Shown here piece after piece: positions 47,109-57,768 of a stretch of DNA of 64,000 bases. Under the pieces are notes generated by a model that searched no databases, was not told the DNA's origin, and saw only the letters and a program-made list of their open reading frames with translations. This DNA comes from Stutzerimonas stutzeri. GTDB lineage: Bacteria; Pseudomonadota; Gammaproteobacteria; Pseudomonadales; Pseudomonadaceae. The first letter of the stretch is position 1. Every line of letters starts with the position of its first letter. The stretch lies in assembly GCF_002890895.1 (NCBI RefSeq), contig NZ_POUL01000003.1:310001-374000 (forward strand). The letters are read 5' to 3'. The position numbers and the translations under genes were made by a program.

Positions 47109-48029
47109 ATGAACTCTTTCGTATCACCGTCGGATGGCGATACCAGCGCTCAGCGTGCCGAGCTGGCACGGTTGGTCGAGGGTGCCGTCAGCGGCGACGG
47201 GATGCACCCGACCGCTATCGAGCCGTTGCATCTGATCCGCTGCGCAAAGCCCGGCGAGATGACCTACGGGCTGCACAAGCCGGCGTTGTGCGTCATCGTG
47301 CAGGGCGGCAAGGAAGTGCGCCTGGCCGACGAGCTGTATCGCTACGACCCGCTGCACTATCTGGTGGTGTCGGTGACGTTGCCGGTCGCCGGCTGCGTCA
47401 TTCGGGCGTCCAGCGATGAGCCTTACATCTGCGTTCGGCTGGACATCGATCCGTCGCTGATTGCCGGGCTGGTCGCTGAGGCCAGCCTGCCTCCGACGCC
47501 GAAGGACACCGAGGGGCGCGGCCTCTATCTGGACCGTATCGACGCGCCGCTGCTGGATGCCACGCTTCGGCTGGTGCGCCTGCTGAGCAATCCGAATGAC
47601 ATTCCGGTCCTGGCGCCTCTGGCCTTGCGCGAGATTTTCTACCGCCTGCTCTGCGGCCCGCAGGGGCATCATCTGCAGGCGGTGGCGCTGCAAGGGAGTC
47701 AGTCGCACCGGGTCAACGATGCTATCGAATGGCTCAATCGCAACTACGTCGAGCCGCTGCGCATCGAGGAGCTGGCGCGACGGGTCAATCTCAGCAGCTC
47801 CAGCCTGCATCATCGCTTCAAGGCGCTTACCGCCATGAGCCCGCTGCAGTACCAGAAGCAGCTTCGCCTTCAGGAAGCTCGCCGCTTGCTGATGGCCGAA
47901 GGGTTGGAGGTGTCGGCGGCGGGTTATCGGGTCGGCTACGAGAGCCCATCCCAATTCAGCCGCGAATACAGCCGGCTGTTCGGTGCCTCCCCGGTCAAGG
48001 ATCTGGCCCGCCTGCGCAACAGCGCCTGA
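47109..48029 (+). CDS. AraC-family transcriptional regulator
   Basis: 306 residues. N-terminal cupin-like AraC_N domain (about 20-200; PALCVIVQGGKEVRLADE, HYLVVSVTLPVAG) and a C-terminal double HTH (about 210-300; RVNLSSSSLHHRFKALTAMSPLQYQKQLRLQEARRLL, VGYESPSQFSREYSRLFG). Family members regulate alcohol or aldehyde metabolism genes. Its own target here is unknown. Convergent with the SGNH-type gene, ending 2 bp from it. Confidence 0.9.
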   Translation: MNSFVSPSDGDTSAQRAELARLVEGAVSGDGMHPTAIEPLHLIRCAKPGEMTYGLHKPALCVIVQGGKEVRLADELYRYDPLHYLVVSVTLPVAGCVIRASSDEPYICVRLDIDPSLIAGLVAEASLPPTPKDTEGRGLYLDRIDAPLLDATLRLVRLLSNPNDIPVLAPLALREIFYRLLCGPQGHHLQAVALQGSQSHRVNDAIEWLNRNYVEPLRIEELARRVNLSSSSLHHRFKALTAMSPLQYQKQLRLQEARRLLMAEGLEVSAAGYRVGYESPSQFSREYSRLFGASPVKDLARLRNSA

Positions 48030-48031
48030 TC

Positions 48032-49525
48032 TCAACGCGCCGAGTCGTGTCCTCTGCTGGGCTTGATCTCGAAGGCAATCGACCAGTTGTAGAGCGGGTA
48101 GGGCTTATCCACCAGCGCTTCAATATTGGCTTCGTCCGGCATGCCTTCATCGGGCAGGTATTCGTAATTGGCGTCCGCGACGGTGGGGTCACTGTCATGC
48201 AGTTCACCGGCGCCGCCTGTCGCATGGCTGGCGTAGCGAATCGTCGGGACGCCCACCAGATCGCGGCCAACCACCAGGCGCAACACGGTATCGGCAGCGG
48301 CTTCGATGTTTTCCACCGGTACCTTGCCCTTGTCATCGGTGATGACGAAACCGTAGTTCTCGATCATTTGCGCCTTGTGCCCAAGATAGGGCTCGCTGAA
48401 GGCCAGCGGCGGATGAGGTACGTGAAAGTCCATCAGAATTTCACGGCCTTCGACCGTCGCGTGCAGAGGTGATAACGGTTGCCAGCCGCGCTGCTCGACC
48501 ACCACCTGGTGGAGTACTTTGCCGAGCATCTGGCCGAACCAGCGGTAGCCATTGGCCGACAGATGCGTGCCTTTGTCGACGTAGGGATAGACGGGGCCGG
48601 CCAGGTACCAGTTGGGCTCTTCCTTCGCCAGCTCCCACTGCGCAAGGCCGATGTCCAGGCTGCCATCGACGACCGATGTCTTGGCGTCGGTCTGGTAGCT
48701 GATGAACGCGGGCATCCGCTCCTGGCCGATGGCCTTGGCCGTGTCCTCGTTCATGTCGTTGCGCAATTGACGCAGCATCTTCTTGTAGGTGGCCTTGTCG
48801 TTGACCCCGCCCTGTACCTCGGCATAGTCGTATTCGCCTTGCAGCCAGAACAGGGCGCTGAGGTTGTAGCTGGCGTCATCGGCCTGCGCGACCTGCCGGG
48901 CCTGATCCACCGCTTGGAGCACGCGCTTGTATTCGTGGGTGCCGCCGACCTTGGACAGCTGAGCAATGGAGCGGCCCGACGTCGCAGCGTTACTGGCGAC
49001 GAGCAAATGCTCCGGGTCGGCCTCGATGCCTTTGCTATCGAGATAGAGCCGTCGGGCCATGTTCAATGCGCCGACTTCCACCGACTCGCCTTCTTCCTGG
49101 GCCTTTTCTTCCAGCTGCGCAACGGCGTCGGCATCGAGCAGAACCTTCGGGTCGCGTTTGAGTTGCACCACCGCCTGGAGCGGCTTGAACGCGGCGCCGC
49201 CGACCGGGACGAAGCGATCGCCGCTAAAGGTGGCCGAGCGCGTCGAATCTCCCAGCATGAGGTTGTCATAGCCCGGCTGCTTGGATAGCGCAGGCCAGCC
49301 CTCGGCAGCCGATGCCAGCGACTGGCCGAAAGTGATGACGTGGTTGTACTTCGCATCGAGGGCCGGCGGCTGATGCTTGGGATGCTCGATCATCTCCTGG
49401 CTCCAGCGCTTGTTCTGGGCATCGCGCGCAGCGATGGCCGGTTCATCGGCGTGGGCTAGCAGTGGGGCGCCTGAAAGCAGGAGGCCGGTAAAAGCGGCAT
49501 AAACGATCGGATTTCTAGGGAGCAT
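48032..49525 (-). CDS. Exported SGNH-type hydrolase (sialate O-acetylesterase-like)
   Basis: About 497 residues from the ATG at 49525; the longer frame to 49738 lacks support. A signal peptide (MLPRNPIVYAAFTGLLLSGAPLLAHA) is followed by an SGNH fold. Block I appears as ITFGQSLA, the GGAAF loop comes next, then WLQGEYDYAE as in SASA enzymes, and block V as DKGTHLSANGYRWFG with the Asp/His. The C-terminal ~100 residues form an extra beta domain. Substrate unknown. Confidence 0.75.
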   Translation of the reverse strand: MLPRNPIVYAAFTGLLLSGAPLLAHADEPAIAARDAQNKRWSQEMIEHPKHQPPALDAKYNHVITFGQSLASAAEGWPALSKQPGYDNLMLGDSTRSATFSGDRFVPVGGAAFKPLQAVVQLKRDPKVLLDADAVAQLEEKAQEEGESVEVGALNMARRLYLDSKGIEADPEHLLVASNAATSGRSIAQLSKVGGTHEYKRVLQAVDQARQVAQADDASYNLSALFWLQGEYDYAEVQGGVNDKATYKKMLRQLRNDMNEDTAKAIGQERMPAFISYQTDAKTSVVDGSLDIGLAQWELAKEEPNWYLAGPVYPYVDKGTHLSANGYRWFGQMLGKVLHQVVVEQRGWQPLSPLHATVEGREILMDFHVPHPPLAFSEPYLGHKAQMIENYGFVITDDKGKVPVENIEAAADTVLRLVVGRDLVGVPTIRYASHATGGAGELHDSDPTVADANYEYLPDEGMPDEANIEALVDKPYPLYNWSIAFEIKPSRGHDSAR

Positions 49526-49891
49526 GAAGGCTCGGCTGGACTGGCTGGAAGCAAAGGGCATCGATCGGATCCTTGTGATTGAAGCGCAAACGAGCGCGAT
49601 GCAAGGGAGACGGGAGCTTGCGGCATACCGTAAAGGCAGGGCTCGCGTTTCGACGATCTGGGAGGCGCTTAGTTCTGGAGGGATGTGCAAGCCATCAAGG
49701 CGATACACGTCGCGAGCAGTGGGGCAGTGCGGATTCAACAGGCTTTCGATGCGACAAGCCGGTCGATGACCGGAGTGCGCGTTCGGAGAGGACCAGTCAC
49801 ACGATTCGCGAGCAAGCTCGCTCCGACACCAAGCATGCTGCGGTCGACCGGGAAACGGCGTTCGTCCACGGCATGCGCCAAGGCAGAACGA
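49526..49891. other. Intergenic region with a REP
   Basis: About 365 bp between the SGNH gene and the hybrid-kinase operon. It contains only the REP copy at 49805-49827 that I recognise. Confidence 0.5.
49805..49827 (-). repeat. Pseudomonas GCGAGCTTGCTCGC-type REP, copy 2
   Basis: On the minus strand GTCGGAGCGAGCTTGCTCGC core followed by GAA, the classical form of this REP class. Confidence 0.8.
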
Positions 49892-51571
49892 TCAGGCCTC
49901 GATGACTTCGACTGCGCTCTTGAGCGCCGCAGCCAGTTCTTCCAGCCGATAGGGTTTTGCCAACACCTGCACGCCTTCGGCTTCGGCCGATTGTTTGATC
50001 GCTTCGGCGTAACCACTGGTGAGCAGCACGGGCACGCCGAATTGACGCGCACGGATTTCGCGGGCCAGGTCCAGGCCGTTCATGCCGCCGGGCATCATCA
50101 CGTCGGAGAACACCACATCGACCTCGCGCTCATTGGCGAGCGCACCCAGCGCTGCCGCGGCGCTGGCGGCGTACGTCACTTCGTAGCCAAGGTGCTCGAG
50201 CATCTCGCCGACCAGCGCCGCTACCTCTTCATCGTCATCCACCAGCAGTACGTTGCCGGCCGAACGCCGGGCCGGTTCGTCCACCGGTGGCTGATCCTTG
50301 GTGGGGTTCGGCAGGTTCACCGAGCGCGGCAGCAGCATCACGACGCTGGTGCCCTGGCCGCATTCGGAATCGATCCACACCGTGCCGCCGGATTGACGTG
50401 CGAAACCATAGACCTGCGCCAATCCGAGGCCCGAACCCTTGCCAATTTCCTTGGTGGTGAAAAACGGGTCGAAGACCCGGTTGCGAACGTCATCTGGTAT
50501 GCCGACGCCCGAATCGATGACCGCCAGGCGAACGAAATCGCCCCTGCGACCGAGCACTTGCTGATCGGGCGCGTTGCAAGCCTGCAGAAGAATCGAGCCG
50601 CCCTCAGGCATGGCATCACGCGCATTGACGGCGAGGTTGAGGATGACCAGCTCCAGCTCACCTGGGTCGACTTCCACGGGCCAGAGATCGGGCGCGAACT
50701 CTTCCTTGACGTGCACGTCGCCGCGCAGGCTGCGGTCGAGCAGCTCGCGCATCTGGCTGATCCGCTGAGCCAAGTCGACAGCCTCAGGCGCCAGGGATTG
50801 ACGGCGTGAAAAGGCCAGCAATTGGCGAGTGAGCGCAGAGCCACGCTGGGCGGCTTGGCGCATGCCGTCCATGAGGCGCTTGCGGCGCTCCATGTCGTCG
50901 CGGCGGTCGAGCATGTCGAGCCCGCCGGAGATCACCATCAACAGGTTGTTGAAGTCATGTGCGATGCCGCCGGTAAGCTGGCCGATGGCTTCGATCTTCT
51001 GCGTTTGCCGCAGGGTTTCTTCGATGTGCGCGCGCTCGGCCATCTGCGTGCGCAATTCGAGGTTGGTGCGTTCCAGCTCGCTGGTGCGTTCGACCACCAG
51101 TGCTTCGAGCTCCTGCGACGCCCGTTCGCGTGCCTCGATCAGGGCGCGCACTTCGTACTGGCGCAGCCGTCCGCGTACCGCGGCCTGCACGGCACTGGTC
51201 AGGGTGATGCTCTGCACCGGACGTTCGAGCAGCGAAACATTGCGCAGCGCCGCGACCATGCGTTGCCGCCAGGCGGCAACAGCGGGTTGCTGGTGCTTGC
51301 TGGTGAGGACCACGAAAGGAAAATCCGACCAGGGCGGTTGTCGATCGACCCAGTCCGATAGCGCTTGAAGGTCATGGCCGAACAGGCCTTCCTCAGCGAT
51401 GAACACGGCAGACGCGTCGGTTTCGGCGCGTTGCAGCACTTCGTCGACGCCGTGACAGACCATCGCATCCATGCCGCTGCGGCGTAGCAGCTCGGCTGTG
51501 GCCGGGCCATCCCGGCCAATGGGGGCATAGACAACGATCCGCGGATGCTCTGATTTAGTGGGCGTTGTCAT
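49892..51571 (-). CDS. Hybrid histidine kinase with N-terminal pseudo-receiver
   Basis: 559 residues, no transmembrane segments. Residues about 10-120 resemble a receiver but lack the phospho-acceptor Asp (FIAEEGL at the expected site). A coiled coil (about 135-190) is followed by HisKA with [11 protein letters not shown] (His about 205), HATPase motifs ([35 protein letters not shown]) and a C-terminal receiver ([14 protein letters not shown]). It overlaps the KaiC-like gene by 17 bp and should be cotranslated with it. Confidence 0.9.
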   Translation of the reverse strand: MTTPTKSEHPRIVVYAPIGRDGPATAELLRRSGMDAMVCHGVDEVLQRAETDASAVFIAEEGLFGHDLQALSDWVDRQPPWSDFPFVVLTSKHQQPAVAAWRQRMVAALRNVSLLERPVQSITLTSAVQAAVRGRLRQYEVRALIEARERASQELEALVVERTSELERTNLELRTQMAERAHIEETLRQTQKIEAIGQLTGGIAHDFNNLLMVISGGLDMLDRRDDMERRKRLMDGMRQAAQRGSALTRQLLAFSRRQSLAPEAVDLAQRISQMRELLDRSLRGDVHVKEEFAPDLWPVEVDPGELELVILNLAVNARDAMPEGGSILLQACNAPDQQVLGRRGDFVRLAVIDSGVGIPDDVRNRVFDPFFTTKEIGKGSGLGLAQVYGFARQSGGTVWIDSECGQGTSVVMLLPRSVNLPNPTKDQPPVDEPARRSAGNVLLVDDDEEVAALVGEMLEHLGYEVTYAASAAAALGALANEREVDVVFSDVMMPGGMNGLDLAREIRARQFGVPVLLTSGYAEAIKQSAEAEGVQVLAKPYRLEELAAALKSAVEVIEA

Positions 51572-53081
51572 GCTCGTCTGTCAGTAGCTGAGTCGCATCA
51601 CCGGTGTATTCCGGTGTGCCCGATAGAATGCCGCTGAAGTGACTCAGCGGTGGCCCGACCTGAACGCCACTGGCGCTGAGGCGGTACTCGCGAACGGTGT
51701 TCTCATGCCGCCCGCTGCGCTTTTTGACAACAGACAAGGCCCTGCGAACGATACCGGTGTGCTCGAAGTAGCGCAGCATGATAACCGCATCGCTTAAGTA
51801 GCTGATATCGATGGGCGTATCCATCGGGCCCACCAGGCCATGCTGGGCCAGCACCATGATACTGATCACACCTTTCTGCCCCAGGTAGCTCAGCAGCTCG
51901 TGCATTTGCAGGATCAGAAAACGGCCGTCCGGCATCGCATGCAGGTAGCCGTTGAGGCTGTCCAGAATCACCAGCCGCGAGCCTTGCTCTTCCACACCGC
52001 GCCTCACGGCTGCGGTGAATTCGCCGGGCGACAGCTCCGCCGGGTCGACCTGTTGCAAATGCAGCAGGCCCTGTTCGACCCACGGCTCGACGTCGAGACC
52101 CAACGAGCGTCCACGTGCCATTAAGGTGCCGATATTTTCGTCAAAGACGAAAAAGGACACCTGCTCACCGCGCTTGCACGCTGCGACCGCAAAGCTCAAT
52201 GCCAATGAAGACTTTCCGACACCGGCAGCACCCACGAACAGGGCATTGGTGCCCCGCTCCAGTCCGCCGCCGAGCATGGTGTCCAGCGCTGCATTCCCGC
52301 AGGAAGCCGCTTCGCCGATGTAATTCGAATGATGCTCTGAGGCGATCAGCCGAGGGAAGATTTGCAACCCGCCCTTGCGTATGACGAAGTCGTGATAGCC
52401 ACCGCGGAACTGGATACCGCGCATCTTCACGACGCGCAGACGCCGCCGCTCCGCACCATAGTCGATGGCCAACTGTTCCAGCATGACCACGCCGTGTGAG
52501 ATCGAATGCAGCTGCAGGTCGCCCAGTTCGGAGGTCTGGTCATCCAGCAGAATCACGGTGCAACGGCGCGTGGTGAAGAAGTGCTTGAGCGCCAATACCT
52601 GGCGCCGATAGCGCAGCGGGCTCTGCGCCAGCAGGCGCATTTCCGAGAGGCTGTCGAAGATCACTCGGGTCGGATTGGTTTGGGTCACACGGTCGAAGAC
52701 TTGCTGAGTGGTTTCGCTCAGCTCCATCTCTGCCGGGTGCAGCACCGTCAGCTCGAGCTCTGGGTCGAGGCTGTCTTCCGGGGTAACGAGCTCGAATACG
52801 TCGACACCCTCGAGCGACCAGCCGTGACGCTTGGCGACCAACTCCAACTCCTGCTTGGTCTCCGACAGGGTGACGTAGAGTACGCGCTCACCCTGGCGGA
52901 CGCCTTCGAGCAGAAACTGCATGGCGATGGTGGTTTTGCCAGCGCCCGGGCTGCCTTCATAAAGGTACATGCGATTGGCATCGAGGCCGCCGCCGAGGAT
53001 GTCGTCCAGGCCTTCGCTGCCGGTGGAAATACGTGGGAGTTCGTCGTCCGCGTTGAAGGAAAGATCACTTGAATCGGTCAT
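51555..53081 (-). CDS. KaiC-like double RecA-domain ATPase
   Basis: 508 residues. Two RecA/KaiC domains with P-loops GSPGAGKT (about 43-50) and GAAGVGKS (about 284-291). The region aligned to cyanobacterial KaiC phosphosites reads TPIDISY (about 422-428): T426 and S431 are conserved, T432 is Tyr. No kaiA or kaiB is near. It is the first gene of a two-gene operon with a cytoplasmic hybrid kinase; together they look like a timing or stress-signalling pair. AAGGAG precedes the ATG. Confidence 0.9.
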   Translation of the reverse strand: MTDSSDLSFNADDELPRISTGSEGLDDILGGGLDANRMYLYEGSPGAGKTTIAMQFLLEGVRQGERVLYVTLSETKQELELVAKRHGWSLEGVDVFELVTPEDSLDPELELTVLHPAEMELSETTQQVFDRVTQTNPTRVIFDSLSEMRLLAQSPLRYRRQVLALKHFFTTRRCTVILLDDQTSELGDLQLHSISHGVVMLEQLAIDYGAERRRLRVVKMRGIQFRGGYHDFVIRKGGLQIFPRLIASEHHSNYIGEAASCGNAALDTMLGGGLERGTNALFVGAAGVGKSSLALSFAVAACKRGEQVSFFVFDENIGTLMARGRSLGLDVEPWVEQGLLHLQQVDPAELSPGEFTAAVRRGVEEQGSRLVILDSLNGYLHAMPDGRFLILQMHELLSYLGQKGVISIMVLAQHGLVGPMDTPIDISYLSDAVIMLRYFEHTGIVRRALSVVKKRSGRHENTVREYRLSASGVQVGPPLSHFSGILSGTPEYTGDATQLLTDEHDNAH

Positions 53082-53527
53082 TCCGTACTCCTTACGCAGG
53101 CTTCTATTTCAAAGGAAGCCGCGTTGGTTGTTCCTGCCGGCCAAGTCCTTAATCCAGGCAAGGCCATGCGGAACACGCCCGTAAAATGCCTGGTAGGCGG
53201 GTCGGGCAAAAAAACCTCTCGAACGATCGTCAGAGGCGTGCCGAGCGAGCTTATTACAGGTGTTCGGCGGACGATAGCCGAGGGGCGTAGTCAGCTAATC
53301 CGACTCGCTTTTCCACGGCCCGTTCCGTGTCAGGCTCTTTGCCAGCTGCGCTCAGGAGGGCTTTTCATGCGGGTAATGGCCTGCCACGCCACCGGTCGCT
53401 GGCGTTTCGCCAGTTGCTCCGAACGGGCTACTGACGTGTTGATGATGTAACAGGTTGCAACCATTGCCCCTTGGTTCACCTGGGCGGCTGCTCCATGATC
53501 ATCCTTTGCCTGTGACAGGTAGCCTGC
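53082..53527. other. Intergenic region between KaiC-like and UbiB-like genes
   Basis: About 445 bp, divergent promoters expected. I see no gene, no clear hairpin with a T tract and no known motif. Confidence 0.45.
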
Positions 53528-54835
53528 ATGTCTCGTTTCTCTCGCCCATCGACGTCAGCGCTGGGGCGCTTCCTCAACCTTGGTGGCACTGGCGCCCGGA
53601 TAGCAGGCAATCTGCTGGTGCAGCGCATCACACCCGGCAAGGCGCGTATCGACTGGGAGCCGGTCGGCTCATTGCTCGGCGAGACGCTAGGGCAGATGAA
53701 GGGCCCGGTGCTCAAGCTCGGCCAACAGGCTTCGCAATGGCAGGACGTGTTGCCCCAGCCGATAAGCGCGGCGCTGTCTCGTCTACAGAACCAGGTTCCA
53801 TCGCTGCCGTTCGCCTCGCTAGAGTCCTACCTGCAGCGTCTCTATGAAGGGCAGCTGTACGAGCTATTCGAAGCCATCGAACCCCAACCTGCGGCAGCGG
53901 CGTCATTGGGGCAGGTACACCGCGCACGTGATCGGCAGGGGCGGGCGCTGATCATGAAGGTCCAGTATCCAGGCATTCGCGGCATCTGCGATGCTGACCT
54001 CCGGCAGTTGCGTCGCTTGATGCCGCTGGGGCGGCTATTCGGCACGCCCTCGGCGCGGCTCGAATCCGTCTACCGTGAGCTTCAGGGCGCTATCGACCAG
54101 GAGCTCGACTACGAGGCCGAGCGCAACAACCTCGAGCGCTTTCGCCAGCATTTCAGCGACTGGCCTGGCCTGCGCATCCCGTATGCCGTCCCCACATTGT
54201 GCCGCCCGGGCGTGCTGGTGCTGGAGGAAGTGCCGGGGCGCTCAATGAACGAGGTCGACCAGGCGGCCCTCGAGGTCCGGCAACAGCTGGCCGAAGCGCT
54301 GTGCGACTGGCTTGCCGAGCAGGCGTTCGGCCTGGGACTGCTGCACGCGGACCCGCACCCAGGCAATCTTGCCTGGACCGAGACCGGGGAACTGGTTGTC
54401 TACGACTTCGGCAGCGTCGTGCCGCTGCCGGAGCGCTTGCTGCGTGCTTATGTACAGATCTTCGACGCCCTGCGCGGTCCCTCCAGTGAGGCGCTGGAGG
54501 CGGGCTTCCAGGCACTCGGAGGGCGCCAGCCCGGCAGCGCGCCGCCCCATAGCCTGTATCGACGCATCCATTTGCTGCTGCATCCGCTGCTGCAACCGGG
54601 CGCGGAATGGGATTTCCGCGGCGCGTCCCTGCATCAGCAGCTGGTCGAGCTCTCGCCTTTGCTGATGTCCGCACTCGGCAGTCTGCAACCGGCGTCCGGT
54701 ACGCTACTGGTCAATCGAACGCTGGAAGGGCATTACTGGAACCTCTACCGGCTCGGCGCCTGTCTGCCGGTGGCCGACCTGCTGGCGAAGCACATCGAGC
54801 AATGGTGCACCGGTTTGCCCGACAAACCAGGCTAA
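53528..54835 (+). CDS. ABC1/UbiB-family protein kinase-like protein
   Basis: 435 residues. The UbiB-family KxGQ appears as LKLGQQAS, followed by the Ala-rich AAAASLGQVHRA, MKVQYPG with the Lys, a Glu helix, the LHADPHPGNL catalytic loop and DFGSV. It belongs to the AarF/UbiB (ADCK) group, atypical kinases linked to ubiquinone or lipid metabolism. This is not the canonical UbiB of the ubi operon; its partner pathway is unknown. Confidence 0.85.
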   Translation: MSRFSRPSTSALGRFLNLGGTGARIAGNLLVQRITPGKARIDWEPVGSLLGETLGQMKGPVLKLGQQASQWQDVLPQPISAALSRLQNQVPSLPFASLESYLQRLYEGQLYELFEAIEPQPAAAASLGQVHRARDRQGRALIMKVQYPGIRGICDADLRQLRRLMPLGRLFGTPSARLESVYRELQGAIDQELDYEAERNNLERFRQHFSDWPGLRIPYAVPTLCRPGVLVLEEVPGRSMNEVDQAALEVRQQLAEALCDWLAEQAFGLGLLHADPHPGNLAWTETGELVVYDFGSVVPLPERLLRAYVQIFDALRGPSSEALEAGFQALGGRQPGSAPPHSLYRRIHLLLHPLLQPGAEWDFRGASLHQQLVELSPLLMSALGSLQPASGTLLVNRTLEGHYWNLYRLGACLPVADLLAKHIEQWCTGLPDKPG

Positions 54836-54901
54836 GCGCTCAACCTTAAAGTCGGACCCGACCATTCCAATCAGGCCTGATCGCGGCCAGAGGCAAACAG
54901 G

Positions 54902-55603
54902 ATGCAGATGGATTCTCTTCCCGAGGGATATCGCGCGCTGGTCATCGGTGCCTCTGGCGGCATCGGTGCTGCGCTGGTCGAAACGTTACGGGCGGACCCG
55001 CGTTGCGCCTCGGTAACCGAACTGGCGCGCTCAACCACACCGCCGCTGGACCTAACCGACCCCACCAGCATCGGACAGACCGCGACGGAGGTAGCCGGGC
55101 AGGGCCCGTTCCACCTCATCATCAATGCGGCCGGCGTGCTGCACAACGACGCTTTCATGCCGGAAAAGCGCCTCGCTGACCTCGATCACCAGCAGCTGCT
55201 CGACACTTTTCAGGTGAACACCTTCGGCCCCGCGCTGTTGCTGCGACACTTCTGCCCATTGCTCGACCGCCAGCGCGGTGTATTGGCCATGCTCTCAGCC
55301 AAGGTCGGCAGCATCGGCGACAACCGCCTCGGCGGCTGGTACAGCTACCGCGCTTCCAAGGCCGCGCTGAACATGCTGATCAAGACGGCTGCCATCGAGG
55401 TCAAGCGCAGCCAGCCGAATGCCGTGTTGCTGGCGCTGCACCCTGGCACCGTTAACTCCCGCCTTTCACAACCTTTCCGCGGCAGCGAAATAGGCCGGCC
55501 TGCCAGAGAGGCGGCCGATGACCTGCTGCGCGTCATCGACGGGCTGGGGCCGGAGGCCAGTGGTGGGTTTTATGCGTATAGCGGAGAGGCGTTGCCGTGG
55601 TAA
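54902..55603 (+). CDS. Short-chain dehydrogenase (C-factor-like)
   Basis: 233 residues. Rossmann GASGGIGAAL near the N-terminus, NAAGVLH, and the catalytic YSYRASKAALN (Tyr-x3-Lys). It resembles C-factor-type SDRs. Possible MQMDSL or MDSL starts differ by two codons. It lies 66 bp after the UbiB-like gene, possibly cotranscribed. Confidence 0.9.
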   Translation: MQMDSLPEGYRALVIGASGGIGAALVETLRADPRCASVTELARSTTPPLDLTDPTSIGQTATEVAGQGPFHLIINAAGVLHNDAFMPEKRLADLDHQQLLDTFQVNTFGPALLLRHFCPLLDRQRGVLAMLSAKVGSIGDNRLGGWYSYRASKAALNMLIKTAAIEVKRSQPNAVLLALHPGTVNSRLSQPFRGSEIGRPAREAADDLLRVIDGLGPEASGGFYAYSGEALPW

Positions 55604-56031
55604 TCACTGCTTGTCGGGGCGAGCCGGGATGGGGCTGCCGTTCTGCTGAAGACAGATATATGTCTGCTCGGGCTTGATGGGCGGGCGGCTGCTTTAGGTC
55701 AAAGCAGACAAATCATCCTGCACCACCACATTAGCAGCGCTAAATTTCAAGCAGGAGCGTGACGACTTAATTTTGCGGAACATCTTGCGTGCAGGGTTCA
55801 AAAATTCTGCAAGAAGCCAGCGCCACCGTTGAGCGCTGCCGAGGCAGCCGGCGAAGGCAAAGTATGCAGCTACCATCCGTCTGATCCAGGACCTGCGCAT
55901 ATATCAGGAAAATACTATGTATACAAAGGTCAACATGGGATTGGCGGTCGGATTTGAGTATATTCGCTTCGAGGGAACCGCAGCGCACAGATAAACCCCG
56001 GCACACGCGAACATAAGACAGGCTTTGGCAG
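55604..56031. other. Intergenic region upstream of the DISM-type cyclase
   Basis: About 430 bp; AT-rich near its right end, where a promoter of the downstream cyclase is expected. Only a short AGACA/TGTCT hairpin is seen at 55659-55674. Confidence 0.45.
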
Positions 56032-57768
56032 ATGGATCTATACAAGCAGGTGCTGTTCGCACTTATGTTTCTGCTGGCAGTGGAACAGACATGTGCCGCA
56101 TCACAGTTGGTAATTGACCAGGGCCCAGTCGAACTGACCGACTTTAATATGGGTTACCTCGTCGATCCCTCGCGTACCCTAACTTTTGAACAGGCCAGAA
56201 CTCAGCCGTTCAAGGAAACCAGCAACCGGACCTCCTTGGGCACTGATGCGCGGGTTGCTTGGTATCGGCTGGCTCTGAAGAATGCATCGAGCGCGGATCA
56301 AAAGCTGTTTGTCCATCTGCCACACGCCTACCATCTACGCTCAGTCAGTGTTTATCAGGAGCGAGACGGCGAGCTGCGGCGGCACGAAGTGCTAGACCTG
56401 AGCCAAACTGCCGGTTCCGATTTGATGTATCGCGGGACTGTAGTTTTCCCTCTGACGCTGGCGGCGCACCAGTCCACTACGCTCTACGTGCGCAGCTTCT
56501 CTTATTCGCATCAGTGGTTTGCAGTCGAAATCTTTGATGAACAAGCCTCGCGCCTAGCACTGGTAAGTATAAACACCGATATAGCCCTGATGGTCGGAAT
56601 GCTACTCGCGCTAGTGCTTTACAACGCGTTGCTATATTTCGCTACCAGTAATAGAGAAAATATTTACTACTCGCTGTATCTGATTTCCGGACTGACTTGG
56701 ATTGCACTGTCCTACGGCCTGATCGCCAGTGTGTTCAACGGATATGGTGACGCGGTTTTCCAGCTGAACATGTCACTGATCACAATGCCGATCTTCCTGC
56801 TGCTATTCATGATGGCTATCTTCGAAACCAAATTGTTTTACCCGACCGAGCACCGTTTTTTACAGGGATTGATTGCACTCCTAACAGCGACCCTTGTCTG
56901 GTCTGTATTCGATATCTCCGCTGCGCTCAAACCGGCAAGCAGCTTGGCGGCGCTTATGATGCTGGTCACCTTTTCGGTCAGCATCTCGCTGTACCGTAAG
57001 GGCCATCCGCTCGCAAAGTACTTCTTGGTCGGTCATAGCTTCTTCGTATTGTTCAACATCCTCGCCGTGCTCACTTATAAGGGCTTACTTTCGCCGAGTT
57101 ACGTAAGCAGCCACGGGGTGGGTATCGGTATCGTGCTCGAAGCGCTGACCCTGGCATTCATCATCTCTCACCGTATCAAGCTGCTGGAAAACATGCGCGC
57201 CTCCCAGGAGGACCTGAAGAAGCAGGCCGCCACCGATCCGCTAACCAAGTTGTATAACCGACGGTTCTTTTTCCCAGAATCAGACTATTTGCTGGAGTTG
57301 GCCAGACAGACCCGCACTCCGATGTCGATCGTGACCCTGGATATAGACCACTTCAAGCGCATCAACGACTCCCATGGCCATGCCTGTGGTGACAAGGTCA
57401 TCATGTATCTGGCGAAAACACTGAAAGAGGAAAGTCGCACTGTTGACCTTGTTGCTCGTTTGGGCGGCGAAGAGTTTGTTGTCCTGCTGCCAGGTGCCAA
57501 CCTGTTGGAAGCCAGTCAGTGTGCTGAGCGTATCCGTCTTGCAGTGCAGGCGCTGGCAGTCGCTGTCAGCATAGGCGAGAACATTCAGGTAACTGCAAGC
57601 ATTGGCGTCGCGGAGATCAATATCGAGCAAGAGAGTATTGAAACCGCGCTGGGGCGCGCCGACAGGGCGCTGTACGACGCCAAGAAAAGCGGGCGCAATC
57701 GCGTGTGCCAAGCAGAGCCCGTTGTGATGTCCAGCGTCCAGGCGTTGGCTGATCAAGTAACCGCTTAA
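56032..57768 (+). CDS. 7TMR-DISM diguanylate cyclase
   Basis: 578 residues. A signal-like start (about 1-22) precedes a 7TMR-DISMED2 extracellular beta-sandwich (about 25-175), seven hydrophobic helices (about 180-385), a short coiled coil and a GGDEF domain with LGGEEF and the TLDIDHFKRINDSHGH metal site. It should sense carbohydrate-like or envelope signals and make c-di-GMP. The start ATG has no strong ribosome site. Confidence 0.93.
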   Translation: MDLYKQVLFALMFLLAVEQTCAASQLVIDQGPVELTDFNMGYLVDPSRTLTFEQARTQPFKETSNRTSLGTDARVAWYRLALKNASSADQKLFVHLPHAYHLRSVSVYQERDGELRRHEVLDLSQTAGSDLMYRGTVVFPLTLAAHQSTTLYVRSFSYSHQWFAVEIFDEQASRLALVSINTDIALMVGMLLALVLYNALLYFATSNRENIYYSLYLISGLTWIALSYGLIASVFNGYGDAVFQLNMSLITMPIFLLLFMMAIFETKLFYPTEHRFLQGLIALLTATLVWSVFDISAALKPASSLAALMMLVTFSVSISLYRKGHPLAKYFLVGHSFFVLFNILAVLTYKGLLSPSYVSSHGVGIGIVLEALTLAFIISHRIKLLENMRASQEDLKKQAATDPLTKLYNRRFFFPESDYLLELARQTRTPMSIVTLDIDHFKRINDSHGHACGDKVIMYLAKTLKEESRTVDLVARLGGEEFVVLLPGANLLEASQCAERIRLAVQALAVAVSIGENIQVTASIGVAEINIEQESIETALGRADRALYDAKKSGRNRVCQAEPVVMSSVQALADQVTA

